64,000 nt of DNA from Flagellimonas sp. MMG031 (GCF_040112705.1 NZ_CP157804.1:1661001-1725000), one strand, 5' to 3'. Counted from the first letter of the stretch, positions 17,229-26,516 are shown. The notes: a model not told the origin generated them from the sequence alone. Numbers and translations are program-made.

Positions 17229-18685
17229 CGGTTTTCATCTTTAATGATTAAATCAGCCACCAGTTTACCGGATATCAGGGATGGTGGGACCCCTGGTCCG
17301 GGTACGGTCAACTGACCGGTAAAGAACAAGTTTTTTACCTTGCTACTTTTGAGGTTAGGTCTTAAAAAAGCGGTCTGGCGCAGCGTGTTGGCCATTCCAT
17401 AAGCGTTTCCTTTATAGGAATTGTACTGTTCCACAAAATCGTTTACGCAAAAACTTTCCCGAAAAATTACAGAATTTTTTACAGATTGATGGGTTAAATT
17501 TTCAAATCGGTCCATCACAATATCAAAATATTGATCCCGTAATTGAGGGGTGTCTTCCAAGCCCGGAGCGATGGGCACCAAGAAAAAGCCCGTTTCCATG
17601 CCTTCCGGGGCCATGGAGGCATCCGTTACCGAGGGGAAATTGGCATAGAACAGCGGATTGCTCGGCCATTGTGGATGGTCATATATTTCTTGTGCATGCT
17701 GCTCAAAATCGGTGTCAAAGAACAGGTTGTGATGCTCGATATTGTTCAATTTCTTATCAAAGCCGATGTAAAACAATAGGGAGGAAGGGGCGTAGGTCTT
17801 TTTGGCCCAGTAGTCCTCCGAATATTGTCGGTATTTTTTGTCCAAGAGGGTCTCGGAATGATGATAATCCGCCCCACTGACCACATAATCGGCCAAGTGA
17901 TTGTTTCCTTTGCTTCGTATGCCCAGTACTTCTCCTTCGGAAACTAGAATGTGGCTGACGGGACTGTTGGTATGTATGGTTACTCCAAGTTCCTCTGCGA
18001 CACCTTTCATGGCCTTGATGATTTCATACATCCCTCCTTTGGGATGCCAAGTACCGAGGCCAAAATCGGCAAAATTCATAAAATTATAGAAAGAAGGTGT
18101 CTTACTGGGTTTGGCTCCCAAAAACAGCACAGGAAATTCCAACGTGGACACCAATTTGGGATTTTTGAACCTTTTTCTGACCTGTTGACTTATAGTCTTG
18201 AAAAATTGGTCCACTTTGAGTACGGTTTCCTTGGTTACGAGCTCCAATGGGGATAGCCCGGGACGCAACACCACTTTGTTTATGGCGATGTCATAATTTT
18301 CCTGAGCCTCACCTATAAACTGTTTCAAATGCTTGCTGCTGCCCGATTCGATGCGCTCAAACTCCTCACAGATGCTTTCCATGCAGTCACCTATGGTAAT
18401 CACATCATCCTCAAAAAATATTTTGTAAGCGGGGTTTAATTTGTCCAAATGGTAGTAGTCCGACGTCTTTTTGCCAAAATCGGCAAAGAACTTTTCAAAA
18501 ATATCGGGCATCCAATACCAACTGGGGCCAATATCAAAGGTAAATCCATCCTTTATCAGCTGACGGGCTCTTCCTCCCACGGTGTCGTTCTTTTCGAACA
18601 TGTCTACCTCATATCCCGCCTTTGCCAAGTAGCAAGAGGCCGAAAGGGAAGAGAAACCGGAACCGATTACAATAACTTTTTTCAT
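17225..18685 (-). CDS. crtI: Phytoene desaturase
   Basis: 486 aa FAD-dependent desaturase that converts phytoene to lycopene. The N-terminal dinucleotide motif is VIGSGFSSLSASCYLAKAGYEV, with GGRARQLIKDGFTFDIGPSWYWMP typical of CrtI. The C-terminal family signature reads FFTGQLTVPGPGVPPSLISGKLVAD. Lies seven bases after the MerR/cobalamin regulator and is coupled to crtB. Confidence 0.94.
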   Translation of the reverse strand: MKKVIVIGSGFSSLSASCYLAKAGYEVDMFEKNDTVGGRARQLIKDGFTFDIGPSWYWMPDIFEKFFADFGKKTSDYYHLDKLNPAYKIFFEDDVITIGDCMESICEEFERIESGSSKHLKQFIGEAQENYDIAINKVVLRPGLSPLELVTKETVLKVDQFFKTISQQVRKRFKNPKLVSTLEFPVLFLGAKPSKTPSFYNFMNFADFGLGTWHPKGGMYEIIKAMKGVAEELGVTIHTNSPVSHILVSEGEVLGIRSKGNNHLADYVVSGADYHHSETLLDKKYRQYSEDYWAKKTYAPSSLLFYIGFDKKLNNIEHHNLFFDTDFEQHAQEIYDHPQWPSNPLFYANFPSVTDASMAPEGMETGFFLVPIAPGLEDTPQLRDQYFDIVMDRFENLTHQSVKNSVIFRESFCVNDFVEQYNSYKGNAYGMANTLRQTAFLRPNLKSSKVKNLFFTGQLTVPGPGVPPSLISGKLVADLIIKDENR

Positions 18686-18691
18686 TGGATT

Positions 18692-19600
18692 TTAAATCGA
18701 ATCTAACAGTTGGTTGATGGATTTGAATATGATTATGGGGTCCTTAACGGAATCGTCGTCAAATTCTTGGATTTGATGACCAAGTACCCACAGTTTGGAA
18801 CCTGGGGACTTCTTAAGGACTTCGCCAAAGCGCTTAAAATAGGTGTCGATTTCATCCTTGGTCGGCGATACGGTAAAATAGGAAACAAATCGGATGTTCG
18901 TGTAATATTTGAGCAGGTCTTCCAAACTTTCCACAGGCATGGTCTGGCCCAGATAAACCGTTTTGTAGCCATTTAAGGCCAATTGGTAGTTTACGTATAA
19001 GAGCCCCAACTCATGGATTTCATTTTCTGGGAGGAAGAGCACATACACCTCGTCCTTTTTCGTGGGTGCCTCGAATTGCAGCTGCTCGGTATGGATATAG
19101 ATTTTTTGTTTGATCAAGTTGGAAATAAAATGTTCGTGGGCAGGACTGATGGTATTGGTCTGCCACAAAAGCCCAAGTTCGTTCAACAATGGTAAAAAGA
19201 CATCGTTAAAGATCTGTGTGAATGATTTATCTTCCTTAAGCTCATTATAGGTATTCAGGAAGAGCGCCTGATCAAAATTGAGCATCGCCAACTTAAAGGA
19301 GTTCAGCGCATGGCTCTTTTCGCTTTTTTCAGCGATGATTTCATTGACCAAAACCGGGATGTTATCTTCTCCCAATTTGGCAATCTTGGAAATCTTGTAA
19401 CCGTTGTTATAGAGCAATGTGACGTTCAGCAGTTTTTGCAGACTCTCCAAACTGTAGGTGCGAATGTTGGTGTCCGTTCGTTCTGGGCTGAACAAGTTGT
19501 ATCTCTTTTCCCAAATCCGAATGGTATGCGCCTTGATTCCCGAAAGGTTCTCCATATCCCGAATGCTGAAGGAAGTTTTTACGTTGTTCATCATTTTCAT
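18692..19600 (-). CDS. MerR-type regulator with cobalamin-binding domain (CarH-like)
   Basis: 302 aa. N-terminal MerR winged helix (FSIRDMENLSGIKAHTIRIWEKRYNLFSPERT, residues 11-43). A four-helix module follows with the CarH/CarA W-x9-EH motif (W146, E156, H157), then a B12-binding Rossmann domain with E194-x-H196-x-x-G199, where H196 would be the upper cobalt ligand. CarH proteins repress carotenoid genes in the dark as adenosylcobalamin tetramers and let go on illumination. The residue after W146 is Gln, where Thermus CarH has the His that caps cobalt after photolysis, so light sensing may differ. First gene of the carotenoid operon, so it probably autoregulates. Confidence 0.9.
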   Translation of the reverse strand: MKMMNNVKTSFSIRDMENLSGIKAHTIRIWEKRYNLFSPERTDTNIRTYSLESLQKLLNVTLLYNNGYKISKIAKLGEDNIPVLVNEIIAEKSEKSHALNSFKLAMLNFDQALFLNTYNELKEDKSFTQIFNDVFLPLLNELGLLWQTNTISPAHEHFISNLIKQKIYIHTEQLQFEAPTKKDEVYVLFLPENEIHELGLLYVNYQLALNGYKTVYLGQTMPVESLEDLLKYYTNIRFVSYFTVSPTKDEIDTYFKRFGEVLKKSPGSKLWVLGHQIQEFDDDSVKDPIIIFKSINQLLDSI

Positions 19601-19613
19601 TTAAACGTTAAAC
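19600..19613. promoter_or_regulatory. Candidate operator palindrome at the carotenoid operon start
   Basis: The plus strand reads TTTAAACGTTAAA (starting at the last base of the CAT complement), an almost perfect palindrome with five-base arms TTTAA/TTAAA. It lies exactly between the -7 box and the regulator's ATG, where a bound repressor would block initiation. The operator role is inferred. Confidence 0.4.
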
Positions 19614-19620
19614 AAATTTA
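19613..19620 (-). promoter_or_regulatory. -7 box of the carotenoid operon
   Basis: On the minus strand this reads TAAATTTG, an exact TAnnTTTG. It sits 12 bases before the regulator's ATG, giving a very short leader. No clear TTG box at 19-20 bases upstream, as often seen for regulated promoters. Confidence 0.5.
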
Positions 19621-19724
19621 CGATTAAATAGATGCCGTCCTAGTTTTTTATCATAAAATTTGGATACCGCTGTATAAAAATCAGGGTTTTGGGGAAAGGA
19701 TTGCGGATTTTTCAGGAAGTGTTG

Positions 19725-19754
19725 AACAAAAAAAACCGCAATGGCTTGCGGTTT
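19725..19754 (-). terminator. Terminator of the tRNA-Leu gene
   Basis: A 9-bp stem (19733-19741 with 19746-19754, core CCGCAA/TTGCGG) with a four-base loop. On the minus strand it is followed by a run of T and lies just past the tRNA-Leu 3' end. Confidence 0.85.
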
Positions 19755-19761
19755 TCTTTTG

Positions 19762-19845
19762 TGCCCACGACTGGAGTCGAACCAGCACGTCCTTACGAAC
19801 ACTACCCCCTCAAGGTAGCGTGTCTACCAATTCCACCACGTGGGC
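19762..19845 (-). tRNA. tRNA-Leu(GAG)
   Basis: 84-nt class II tRNA with a long variable arm. 5' strand GCCCACG pairs with CGTGGGC, discriminator A; anticodon stem CTACC/GGTAG with loop TTGAGGG, giving anticodon GAG; T arm GGTTCGACTCC. No CCA is encoded. A terminator follows. Confidence 0.93.
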
Positions 19846-20018
19846 CTTCGTGATTTTTGGTGTGCAAATATAATTTTTTTGTGCAAAAGGAAGGTCTTGA
19901 AATTGGAATTTATAAGGAGGGCAAATCATTTTCTTTGCTTCGGGTCCATTAGGGCCAAACTTCCCCAAACTCACTTAAAATGATGTGAAACCTGCATAGC
20001 AGGGTAGATAAAATCCCG

Positions 20019-20026
20019 TAATTTTG
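20019..20026 (+). promoter_or_regulatory. -7 box ahead of the MscS-type channel gene
   Basis: TAATTTTG matches TAnnTTTG and lies 28 bases before the ATG at 20054. The -33 element is not obvious. The gap between tRNA-Leu and this gene (19846-20053) holds nothing else I can name. Confidence 0.4.
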
Positions 20027-20053
20027 TGTCAAATCTTTATTTTCAAAAGGATT

Positions 20054-21313
20054 ATGGACAAGGATTTAGGTCGTTTGCTTTACAACTACTTACTGGAACA
20101 GGGCATGGCCGATGGTTTGGCGGCATACATCAATCTTTTTGTGCTGGTATTGGTGGTCTTGGTGCTGGTATTTTTCTTGGATATCCTCCTTTGGAAGATT
20201 TTGCGTGCTGTTTCCGTGCGCCTAGCCCGAAAATCCAAGAACAATTTTGATAATTTTTTAGTGGCACACCGGGTGCCACGTTATGTGGCCCATGTGATTC
20301 CCTTGTTCATTTTGTTGAGGTTTGTACCAGTAGCTTTTGAAGATTTTGATTATGCAGAGGTGATTGCCCTTAAGACAATCAAGATTTTGTTTGTCTTTTT
20401 GACCCTCGTCATTTTTCGCAAATTCTTCAAAAGTGTCAACAGTTATCTAAAAACCCTCACCCAATTTAAGGATAAGCCGATTGATAGCTATGTGCAGGTT
20501 TTCATGATTTTCGCTTGGATCATTGGGATTCTGACGATTTTCGCTATAGTGACGGATACCACGGTCTGGAAATTTTTCACGGCCTTGGGTGCAGCCTCCG
20601 CTGTGGTATTGTTGATTTTTAAGGATTCCATTTTAGGATTGGTAGCGAGCATACAGGTCACCATAAACGACATGGTTAGGATAGGGGATTGGATCACTTT
20701 TGAAAAATATGGGGCGGACGGGGACGTTGTGGAAATTAGTTTGGCGACCGTGAAAGTTCGGAACTTTGATATGACCATTACCACAATCCCGACCTATGCA
20801 TTGATTTCCGATTCCTTTAAAAACTGGAGGGGGATGCAGGTATCCGGAGGAAGAAGAATCAAACGCTCGTTGATCATTCGGCAGAAAAGTATCCGTTTTC
20901 TCACGGAAGAAGAAGTGGAGCGTTTGAAAAAAATTCAATTGATCGAAGCATATATCACCACTAGGAGCGAGCAGATCAGGTCGCACAATCAGGATAACCA
21001 GATAAATAAAGAGTTATTGGTCAATGGTAGGAACCTTACCAATTTTGGGGTGTTCCGAAAGTATGTGACCAATTATCTGGAGGGTCATTCTGCCATCAAT
21101 AAAAAAATGACCCTAATGGTACGCCAATTGCAACCAACACCACAGGGGATTCCCTTAGAGATTTATGCATTTAGTTCGGATAAGCGATGGGAGAATTATG
21201 AGTATGTAATGGCGGATATTTTTGACCATCTGCTGGCGGCATTGCCTTATTTTTCCTTGGAGCTTTTTGAGCTTCCCGTGTCGGCAGCATACATCCCCAC
21301 CACTGACGATTAG
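20054..21313 (+). CDS. MscS-family mechanosensitive ion channel
   Basis: 419 aa from the ATG at 20054. Four to five transmembrane helices (first at about residues 20-45) lead to the pore-lining helix and beta domain. The segment FFTALGAASAVVLLIFKDSILGLVASIQVTINDMVRIGDWITFEKYGADGDVVEISLATVKVRNFD is the conserved MscS TM3/beta region. Family members open on membrane tension during hypo-osmotic shock; this longer version fits the YbdG/YnaI-like subgroup. Stands alone, convergent with deoD. Confidence 0.9.
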   Translation: MDKDLGRLLYNYLLEQGMADGLAAYINLFVLVLVVLVLVFFLDILLWKILRAVSVRLARKSKNNFDNFLVAHRVPRYVAHVIPLFILLRFVPVAFEDFDYAEVIALKTIKILFVFLTLVIFRKFFKSVNSYLKTLTQFKDKPIDSYVQVFMIFAWIIGILTIFAIVTDTTVWKFFTALGAASAVVLLIFKDSILGLVASIQVTINDMVRIGDWITFEKYGADGDVVEISLATVKVRNFDMTITTIPTYALISDSFKNWRGMQVSGGRRIKRSLIIRQKSIRFLTEEEVERLKKIQLIEAYITTRSEQIRSHNQDNQINKELLVNGRNLTNFGVFRKYVTNYLEGHSAINKKMTLMVRQLQPTPQGIPLEIYAFSSDKRWENYEYVMADIFDHLLAALPYFSLELFELPVSAAYIPTTDD

Positions 21314-21326
21314 CTCAAAGTTTGAT

Positions 21327-22031
21327 TTATGGCATTGCGGCGGCCAAAGCGATTTCCACCATTTGCTGGAATGAAGTTTCCCGGGCCTCGGCCAACAGCT
21401 GTTCCCCGGTAATCAAGGAATCGGAAATGGTTAATATGGTCAACGCTTTTACGTTATATTTTGCAGCAATGGTATAAATGCCCGCAGCTTCCATTTCCAC
21501 ACAAAGAACCCCGTACTTTGCCCAATGCTCGTAGGCCTTTGGGTCGTCCTCATAAAATTCATCCGAAGAGAGCACATTGCCTGCCTTTATGGGAATGCCG
21601 TGTTTTTGGGCATAATTTACCGCTTTGATGAACAGATCAAAGTTGGCGGTAGGGGAGTAGTCCGAATTGATAAATCTCGAATTATTGATGCCCGATGTGG
21701 TCGATGCAGTCATGGCCAGCACAACATCGTTGAGTTGAATGTCTTTTTGATAGGAACCGGCCGAACCTACCCTGATCACCTTCTTTACGCCGTAGTCCTT
21801 GATGAGTTCATGTAGATAGATCATGGCCGAAGGCATGCCCATACCACTGCCCTGAACAGAAATTCGTTGACCGTTAAAGAAGCCGGTATAGCCCAACATT
21901 CCCCTGATCTGGTTGTAACAAAAGGAGTCTTCGAGAAAGGTTTCGGCAATCCATTTTGCACGCAATGGGTCACCGGGCATTAGAACCGTTTCTGCTATTT
22001 CTCCTTTTTTGGCCTCAATGTGTATGCTCAT
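21327..22031 (-). CDS. deoD: Purine-nucleoside phosphorylase DeoD type
   Basis: 234 aa, normal for the hexameric DeoD family. It cleaves purine (deoxy)nucleosides with phosphate to base and (deoxy)ribose-1-phosphate. Motifs: HIEAKKGEIAETVLMPGDPLRAKWIAE near the start, GMLGYTGFFNGQRISVQGSGMGMPSAMIYLHEL, RVGSAGSY, and CVEMEAAGIYTIAAKY with the substrate-binding ExE segment. Six bases after deoC; together they form a deoxynucleoside salvage unit. Confidence 0.94.
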   Translation of the reverse strand: MSIHIEAKKGEIAETVLMPGDPLRAKWIAETFLEDSFCYNQIRGMLGYTGFFNGQRISVQGSGMGMPSAMIYLHELIKDYGVKKVIRVGSAGSYQKDIQLNDVVLAMTASTTSGINNSRFINSDYSPTANFDLFIKAVNYAQKHGIPIKAGNVLSSDEFYEDDPKAYEHWAKYGVLCVEMEAAGIYTIAAKYNVKALTILTISDSLITGEQLLAEARETSFQQMVEIALAAAMP

Positions 22032-22037
22032 GATGTG

Positions 22038-22679
22038 CTATTTGATTAATTCCGGGCCAGAAGATGTGCCTATTCTCGATACGCCAAGGGCTATATATTT
22101 CAGGGCTTCTTCCTTGGTTTTTATACCACCGGAGGCTTTGATCTTAAGTTGGTCCGCTACCACGCGCTTCATTAATTGCACATCCGCCAAAGTGGCTCCC
22201 CCGTTGCCAAAGCCCGTGGAGGTCTTCACAAAATCGGCTTTTGCATCAACGGCCAGTAGGCAAGCCCGCTCTTTTTCGGCTTCGGTAAGGTAGCAGGTTT
22301 CAATGATCACCTTTAAAATTTTGGGTCCAATAGCTTTTTTGATGGCCTTGATTTCATCGCGGACGGCATCAAAGCGTTCCGACTTTATCCATCCAACATT
22401 AATGACCATATCAATTTCATCCGCACCGTTCTCAATACAATCCATGGCTTCGCACACTTTGGCCTTGGTGGACATGGCGCCTAGTGGAAAACCGATTACC
22501 GCGGCCACTTTTACAAGAGTTCCTTTAAGCGTTTCGTGAGCCGTGGCCACATGGCACCCATTTACGCAAACAGCATAAAAGTCATTTATAATGGCTTCCT
22601 TGCATAGCGCAACGATATCCTGATGGCTTGCGGTAGGTTTTAGATTGGTGTGGTCAATGTATTTTTCTAGGCCCATCAA
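22038..22679 (-). CDS. deoC: Deoxyribose-phosphate aldolase
   Basis: 213 aa class I aldolase that splits deoxyribose-5-phosphate into glyceraldehyde-3-phosphate and acetaldehyde. The N-terminal IDHTNLKPTA, the central NVGWIKSERFD and KVIIETCYL, and the Schiff-base lysine in FVKTSTGFG are all present; the phosphate loop near KASGGIKT follows. Overlaps the upstream TerB-like gene by four bases and precedes deoD. Confidence 0.94.
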   Translation of the reverse strand: MMGLEKYIDHTNLKPTASHQDIVALCKEAIINDFYAVCVNGCHVATAHETLKGTLVKVAAVIGFPLGAMSTKAKVCEAMDCIENGADEIDMVINVGWIKSERFDAVRDEIKAIKKAIGPKILKVIIETCYLTEAEKERACLLAVDAKADFVKTSTGFGNGGATLADVQLMKRVVADQLKIKASGGIKTKEEALKYIALGVSRIGTSSGPELIK

Positions 22680-23080
22680 TGATTGAACAGTTGTTTGAGC
22701 TTAAAGATAGCCAACATCTCCGATCTATTCTTTCCGGCAAATGATTTGGCTATGGCTTCGGAGGTTTCCACAATCAATTTTTTGATGGGTTCTGAAAATT
22801 TCTCGGGATGCTCTTTGTAAAATTCCTTGAATTCATCAAAATACGCTTCACCTTCCTTTTCTTCCCCATCCAACCAATCAAAAACAATTTCTATTTGATA
22901 AGCGGCATCGGTATGGAACTCATCTTCAATTTCATCCACATCCAACCAGTATTGGCGGACATAGTTTCGCAACCTTTCGATTTCGATGGGCCTTACGGTA
23001 TGGTCGGCCATGGCCACGAAATAGAACAGTTTGCCTAGACTTTGATAGAATTCGTTCCCTATTTTTTCTGAGTTGTACAT
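22676..23080 (-). CDS. TerB-like helical protein
   Basis: 134 aa, acidic, all-helical, no signal peptide. The opening GKLFYFVAMADHTVRPIEIERLRNYVRQYW resembles the TerB domain (tellurite resistance TerB family), where helices carry Asp/Glu residues that can bind metal. The family is mostly uncharacterised and a real tellurite link is doubtful. ATGA overlap with deoC makes it the first gene of the unit. What it adds to nucleoside salvage is not evident. Confidence 0.7.
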   Translation of the reverse strand: MYNSEKIGNEFYQSLGKLFYFVAMADHTVRPIEIERLRNYVRQYWLDVDEIEDEFHTDAAYQIEIVFDWLDGEEKEGEAYFDEFKEFYKEHPEKFSEPIKKLIVETSEAIAKSFAGKNRSEMLAIFKLKQLFNH

Positions 23081-23192
23081 GATTCTTGTTTTTAAACTCG
23101 TTTAAAATTAGGGCTAAAACCAGCGTATTTTTATGACATTGCTCACGTATTCCACATCGGGAAGCATATCATGCCGCGCTATGTTTGGGTAA

Positions 23193-24146
23193 TTATTGGG
23201 TTGCTCTTTCCAGTCGATCATTGATGGACACTCCAAGTCCTATTTGGGGCACCCGCTCGGCGATGATCATATCTAGTTTCATGCTATCCAATCGGTGCAA
23301 TGCGCCATAAAGGTTGGCTGTGGCTTCTGCTAGATCACCGGATGGCGATAATATTTCGATATGACGGTAATTGGGGTCTTCGGACTTTCCTGTGAAGCGC
23401 AGCAGTCCTACTTTTTTTCCTTCCGTCAGGTAGGCCATCTCTTGGGCGTTGTCGGTCAAATAGGTTTTGGTGGTAGGGGCGTAGTGCTTTTTTAACATGC
23501 CAGGGGCGTTCGGCGCTGCTTTAGCCTTATTTTGAACACGGACTTCACCAATGACCTCTTCTATGGTTTCCTTGGAAATGGAACCCAATCGATACAGGAT
23601 GGGTTCTTCACCTTCAAAACCAATAATAGTGGATTCGATACCCTTTTTGCAAGCTCCGCCATCCAAAACAGCCAGTGTATTTTGGAAGTATCCAAGTACA
23701 TGCTCGGCACTGGTGGGGCTAATCCTATTAAAGGGATTGGCACTTGGCGCAGCGATGGGGAAAGGTAGCTTTTCCAATAAGGCCAATGTTACCGGATGAT
23801 CGGGGATCCGGATGGCAACGGTATCCTTACCTGCCGTTACCAAATCGGGTACGTTGTTTCCCTTTTTAAGCACAAGGGTCAAAGGGCCTGGCCAGAATTG
23901 TTCGGCAAGCAATTTCGCTTTCGGCGGAAATTCCGCTACAATTTCATGGACCTGTTCCATCTTATGGAGATGCACGATCAGTGGATTGTTGAGCGGTCTT
24001 TTCTTCAGTTCAAAAATCTTGGCAATGGCTTCTTCGCTATAAATGTTTCCGGCCAATCCGTAAACGGTTTCGGTGGGGATGGCCAAAACATCGTTTTTTT
24101 TCAAAATGGCTACCGCCTTTTCCAATTCATCGGGACCTAGTAACAT
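23193..24146 (-). CDS. L-threonylcarbamoyladenylate synthase, Sua5 type
   Basis: 317 aa: an N-terminal YrdC domain (about residues 1-190) with AIPTETVYGLAGNIYSEEAIAKIFELKKRPLNNPLIVHL and the SANPFNRISPTSAEHV loop, plus a C-terminal Sua5 domain (YAPTTKTYLTDN onward). It makes threonylcarbamoyl-AMP from Thr, bicarbonate and ATP for t6A37 of ANN-decoding tRNAs. The two-domain form is Sua5/TsaC2 rather than short TsaC. Single gene. Confidence 0.93.
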   Translation of the reverse strand: MLLGPDELEKAVAILKKNDVLAIPTETVYGLAGNIYSEEAIAKIFELKKRPLNNPLIVHLHKMEQVHEIVAEFPPKAKLLAEQFWPGPLTLVLKKGNNVPDLVTAGKDTVAIRIPDHPVTLALLEKLPFPIAAPSANPFNRISPTSAEHVLGYFQNTLAVLDGGACKKGIESTIIGFEGEEPILYRLGSISKETIEEVIGEVRVQNKAKAAPNAPGMLKKHYAPTTKTYLTDNAQEMAYLTEGKKVGLLRFTGKSEDPNYRHIEILSPSGDLAEATANLYGALHRLDSMKLDMIIAERVPQIGLGVSINDRLERATQ

Positions 24147-24274
24147 GATCAGGTATTTTATTCGCCTTCTTTAATTTTAAAAAGTTGCGCAAAGTACGGT
24201 ATTTTTTGGATGGAAAAAGCGCACCGACCACAAGGATCGATACGCTCGCTCAAAACACATCCAAAATGGTTGTT

Positions 24275-25789
24275 CTATTCGCCTTGACCTAGTGAAAATC
24301 CTCGTTTCCCATCAAACTCATATAGGTTTTCCGTTTTGATCACATCAAAACCTAGATGGTGCAATTTGGACAACAGGGCCACAACGTGTTCGTAGGTGAT
24401 GGGCGCATAGGAAAGCTCGGGGCCGCTAATTTGCGCACCCATCCCCACAAATCTGCATCGCCAATGGTCAGTGCAGTATGTTTCTTTAATCCCTTCGGGA
24501 TATACTTTTACTCCACGGTTGGTGATCATTTTTAGCTTGAGTTGGTATACTTCCAGTTTTGCGAGGGCGTCACCGAGTTCGTTTGGGTCCGTACCTTGCC
24601 AATCCAAGAAGACATCCACGCCTACCAGTTCCTTGGTCTCGTTTTTACGGACATATGCTGGTAGTTGTATGGTTCCCTTTCCTTGAACCATCAAGCTTTT
24701 GGGCAGCGTGCTTGGGGTTTGACCCAAATTGGCGATGACCTTATCGGCAAATTCCTGAGTGCCCACTTTTGCGGTGCTGACACCCTCTTGATAAATGTCG
24801 GCCGTATGGAAGCCTTGCTCCAAGGTGGTCAACCAAGCATTTTTTACCTTATCCGCCACTTCAGCTTGTCCAATATGGGCCAGCATGGATATGGCTGCGT
24901 TGATGAGACCGGATGGGTTGGCCACATTTTTCCCGGCAATGTCGGGTGCAGATCCATGTATGGCTTCGAACATGGCAACTTCGGTACCAATGTTGGCGGA
25001 ACCGCACATACCCACCGAACCGCCTACTTCTGCAGCGATATCGGAAATAATGTCGCCATAAAGGTTGGCCGTGACCACAACATCATAATCCTCTGGACTT
25101 GCGGCCAATCGGGCAGAACCTATATCGATAATCTGTGTTTCATTTTTGATTTCGGGGTATTCCAGTGCGATTTCATCAAAAACCTGATGGAACAATCCGT
25201 CCGTCAATTTCATGATATTGTCCTTCACCATACAAGTGACCTTTTTTCTTCCGAACGCTTTGGCATATTCGAAGGCATATCGAATAATACGCTCGCAACC
25301 CGGCCTAGTGATAAGTTTTAGGCATTGGTAGACCTCTTGTGTCTGGCGGTGTTCGATGCCAGCGTAAAGATCTTCCTCGTTTTCGCGGATGATGACCACA
25401 TCCATCTTGGGAAAGTTGGTGGGTACATAGGGAGAAAGGGCGGATACTGGTCGTACATTGGCAAAAAGGCCAAGGGATTTTCGCAGGGTAACGTTCAAGC
25501 TTTTGTAGCCTTTTCCCTGAGGGGTGGTTATGGGAGCCTTGAAAATAATTTTGTTGCTTCGGATGGCTTCCCATGCCTTACTGTCGATTCCGGAGGTATT
25601 GCCGGATAGGTAGACTTTTTCACCCAAATCGATATATTCAGGTTCAATCGGAGCTCCTGCAGCTTCCAAAATGCGCAGGGTAGCTTTCATGATTTCGGGA
25701 CCGATTCCGTCACCGTTGGCAACGGCAATCTTTACAGGGGTATTGAGTTGTTTTTTTGTTTTTTGTTCAGTTAATGCTTTTGTACCCAT
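24275..25789 (-). CDS. icd: Isocitrate dehydrogenase (long form)
   Basis: 504 aa from the ATG at 25789; the frame extends a little upstream, only to a TTG. Beta-decarboxylating dehydrogenase fold: AVANGDGIGPEIM, substrate-binding SLNVTLRKSLGLFANVRPV, VIIRENEEDLYAGIEH, metal/cofactor loop TANLYGDIISDIAAEVGGSVGM, and EAIHGSAPDIAGKNVANPSG. An extra domain of about 150 residues at the C-terminus marks the elongated type found in Rickettsia and many Bacteroidota. Oxidises isocitrate to 2-oxoglutarate. Whether NADP or NAD is used cannot be settled by eye. Single gene. Confidence 0.9.
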   Translation of the reverse strand: MGTKALTEQKTKKQLNTPVKIAVANGDGIGPEIMKATLRILEAAGAPIEPEYIDLGEKVYLSGNTSGIDSKAWEAIRSNKIIFKAPITTPQGKGYKSLNVTLRKSLGLFANVRPVSALSPYVPTNFPKMDVVIIRENEEDLYAGIEHRQTQEVYQCLKLITRPGCERIIRYAFEYAKAFGRKKVTCMVKDNIMKLTDGLFHQVFDEIALEYPEIKNETQIIDIGSARLAASPEDYDVVVTANLYGDIISDIAAEVGGSVGMCGSANIGTEVAMFEAIHGSAPDIAGKNVANPSGLINAAISMLAHIGQAEVADKVKNAWLTTLEQGFHTADIYQEGVSTAKVGTQEFADKVIANLGQTPSTLPKSLMVQGKGTIQLPAYVRKNETKELVGVDVFLDWQGTDPNELGDALAKLEVYQLKLKMITNRGVKVYPEGIKETYCTDHWRCRFVGMGAQISGPELSYAPITYEHVVALLSKLHHLGFDVIKTENLYEFDGKRGFSLGQGE

Positions 25790-26007
25790 TTCGGTTATGT
25801 TTATGTTACAGTGCAAATATGCGGGTAAAAAACCATAAATTTTTATTTAAATAAATTACCTAAACCATAAACATATTTTATGCAAATAGGTTAAAAAGCG
25901 GCAGAGTCAAGGTTAGAGAGGTTAGATGCAAGGATTCGATTTTGATTAAAAGGACCTTCAAAACGTAGTTTTGGTTATGGAATTCGTAAAAAAAGGATAC
26001 CAGTTAC

Positions 26008-26490
26008 TCAGTCTTCCTGTGATAAAAATTGGTGCATCCCTTTTGGGGACAGATACTCAAAGAACCTATCGAGCACTTTGAACTCGGTATCCAATAGAAT
26101 GAGGGCAGGCACGGAAAAGGGGGCATTTTCCCGTGAAGCCAATAATTTGGGTATTTGATGAATGGGGCTTCTTTTTTTGCCCAGTTCACTATTGATAAAG
26201 CGTTGTCCACCAAAAACAATAGTGTCCGCGGTTTCAACATCCATTTTTACAACATAATAGTCATTGCGAAGCAAGGAGGTAACTTTGGCGTCCTTAAATG
26301 CAGCTCTCTCCATTTTTTTGCAGTAGGCGCACCAATCTGCATTAAAAAAGATCAGGACTTTTTTGGGTTGTACCGTAAGGGAATCTTCCAGTTGTTCAAA
26401 ACTAAGCCACTCCACTTCTTGTTTCTGCCCTAAAAGGGGAGAAGCGATCATAAAAATCAAACAAATGCTAGAAAAGAGTGTGCGTAACAT
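26008..26490 (-). CDS. Secreted thioredoxin-like protein
   Basis: 160 aa from the ATG at 26490. Signal peptide MLRTLFSSICLIFMIASPLLGQ, then a thioredoxin-like domain with active site FFNADWCAYCKKME. FSVPALILLDTEFKVLDRF includes the cis-Pro region. This is the DsbD-gamma/SoxW-like thioredoxin type that acts outside the cytoplasm. Lies 26 bases downstream of the TonB receptor stop on the same strand, so it may be co-transcribed. Note the close spacing to a receptor of unknown ligand. Confidence 0.85.
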   Translation of the reverse strand: MLRTLFSSICLIFMIASPLLGQKQEVEWLSFEQLEDSLTVQPKKVLIFFNADWCAYCKKMERAAFKDAKVTSLLRNDYYVVKMDVETADTIVFGGQRFINSELGKKRSPIHQIPKLLASRENAPFSVPALILLDTEFKVLDRFFEYLSPKGMHQFLSQED

Positions 26491-26516
26491 GTTCAAAGTT
26501 TACAGTAATCTTGGTC

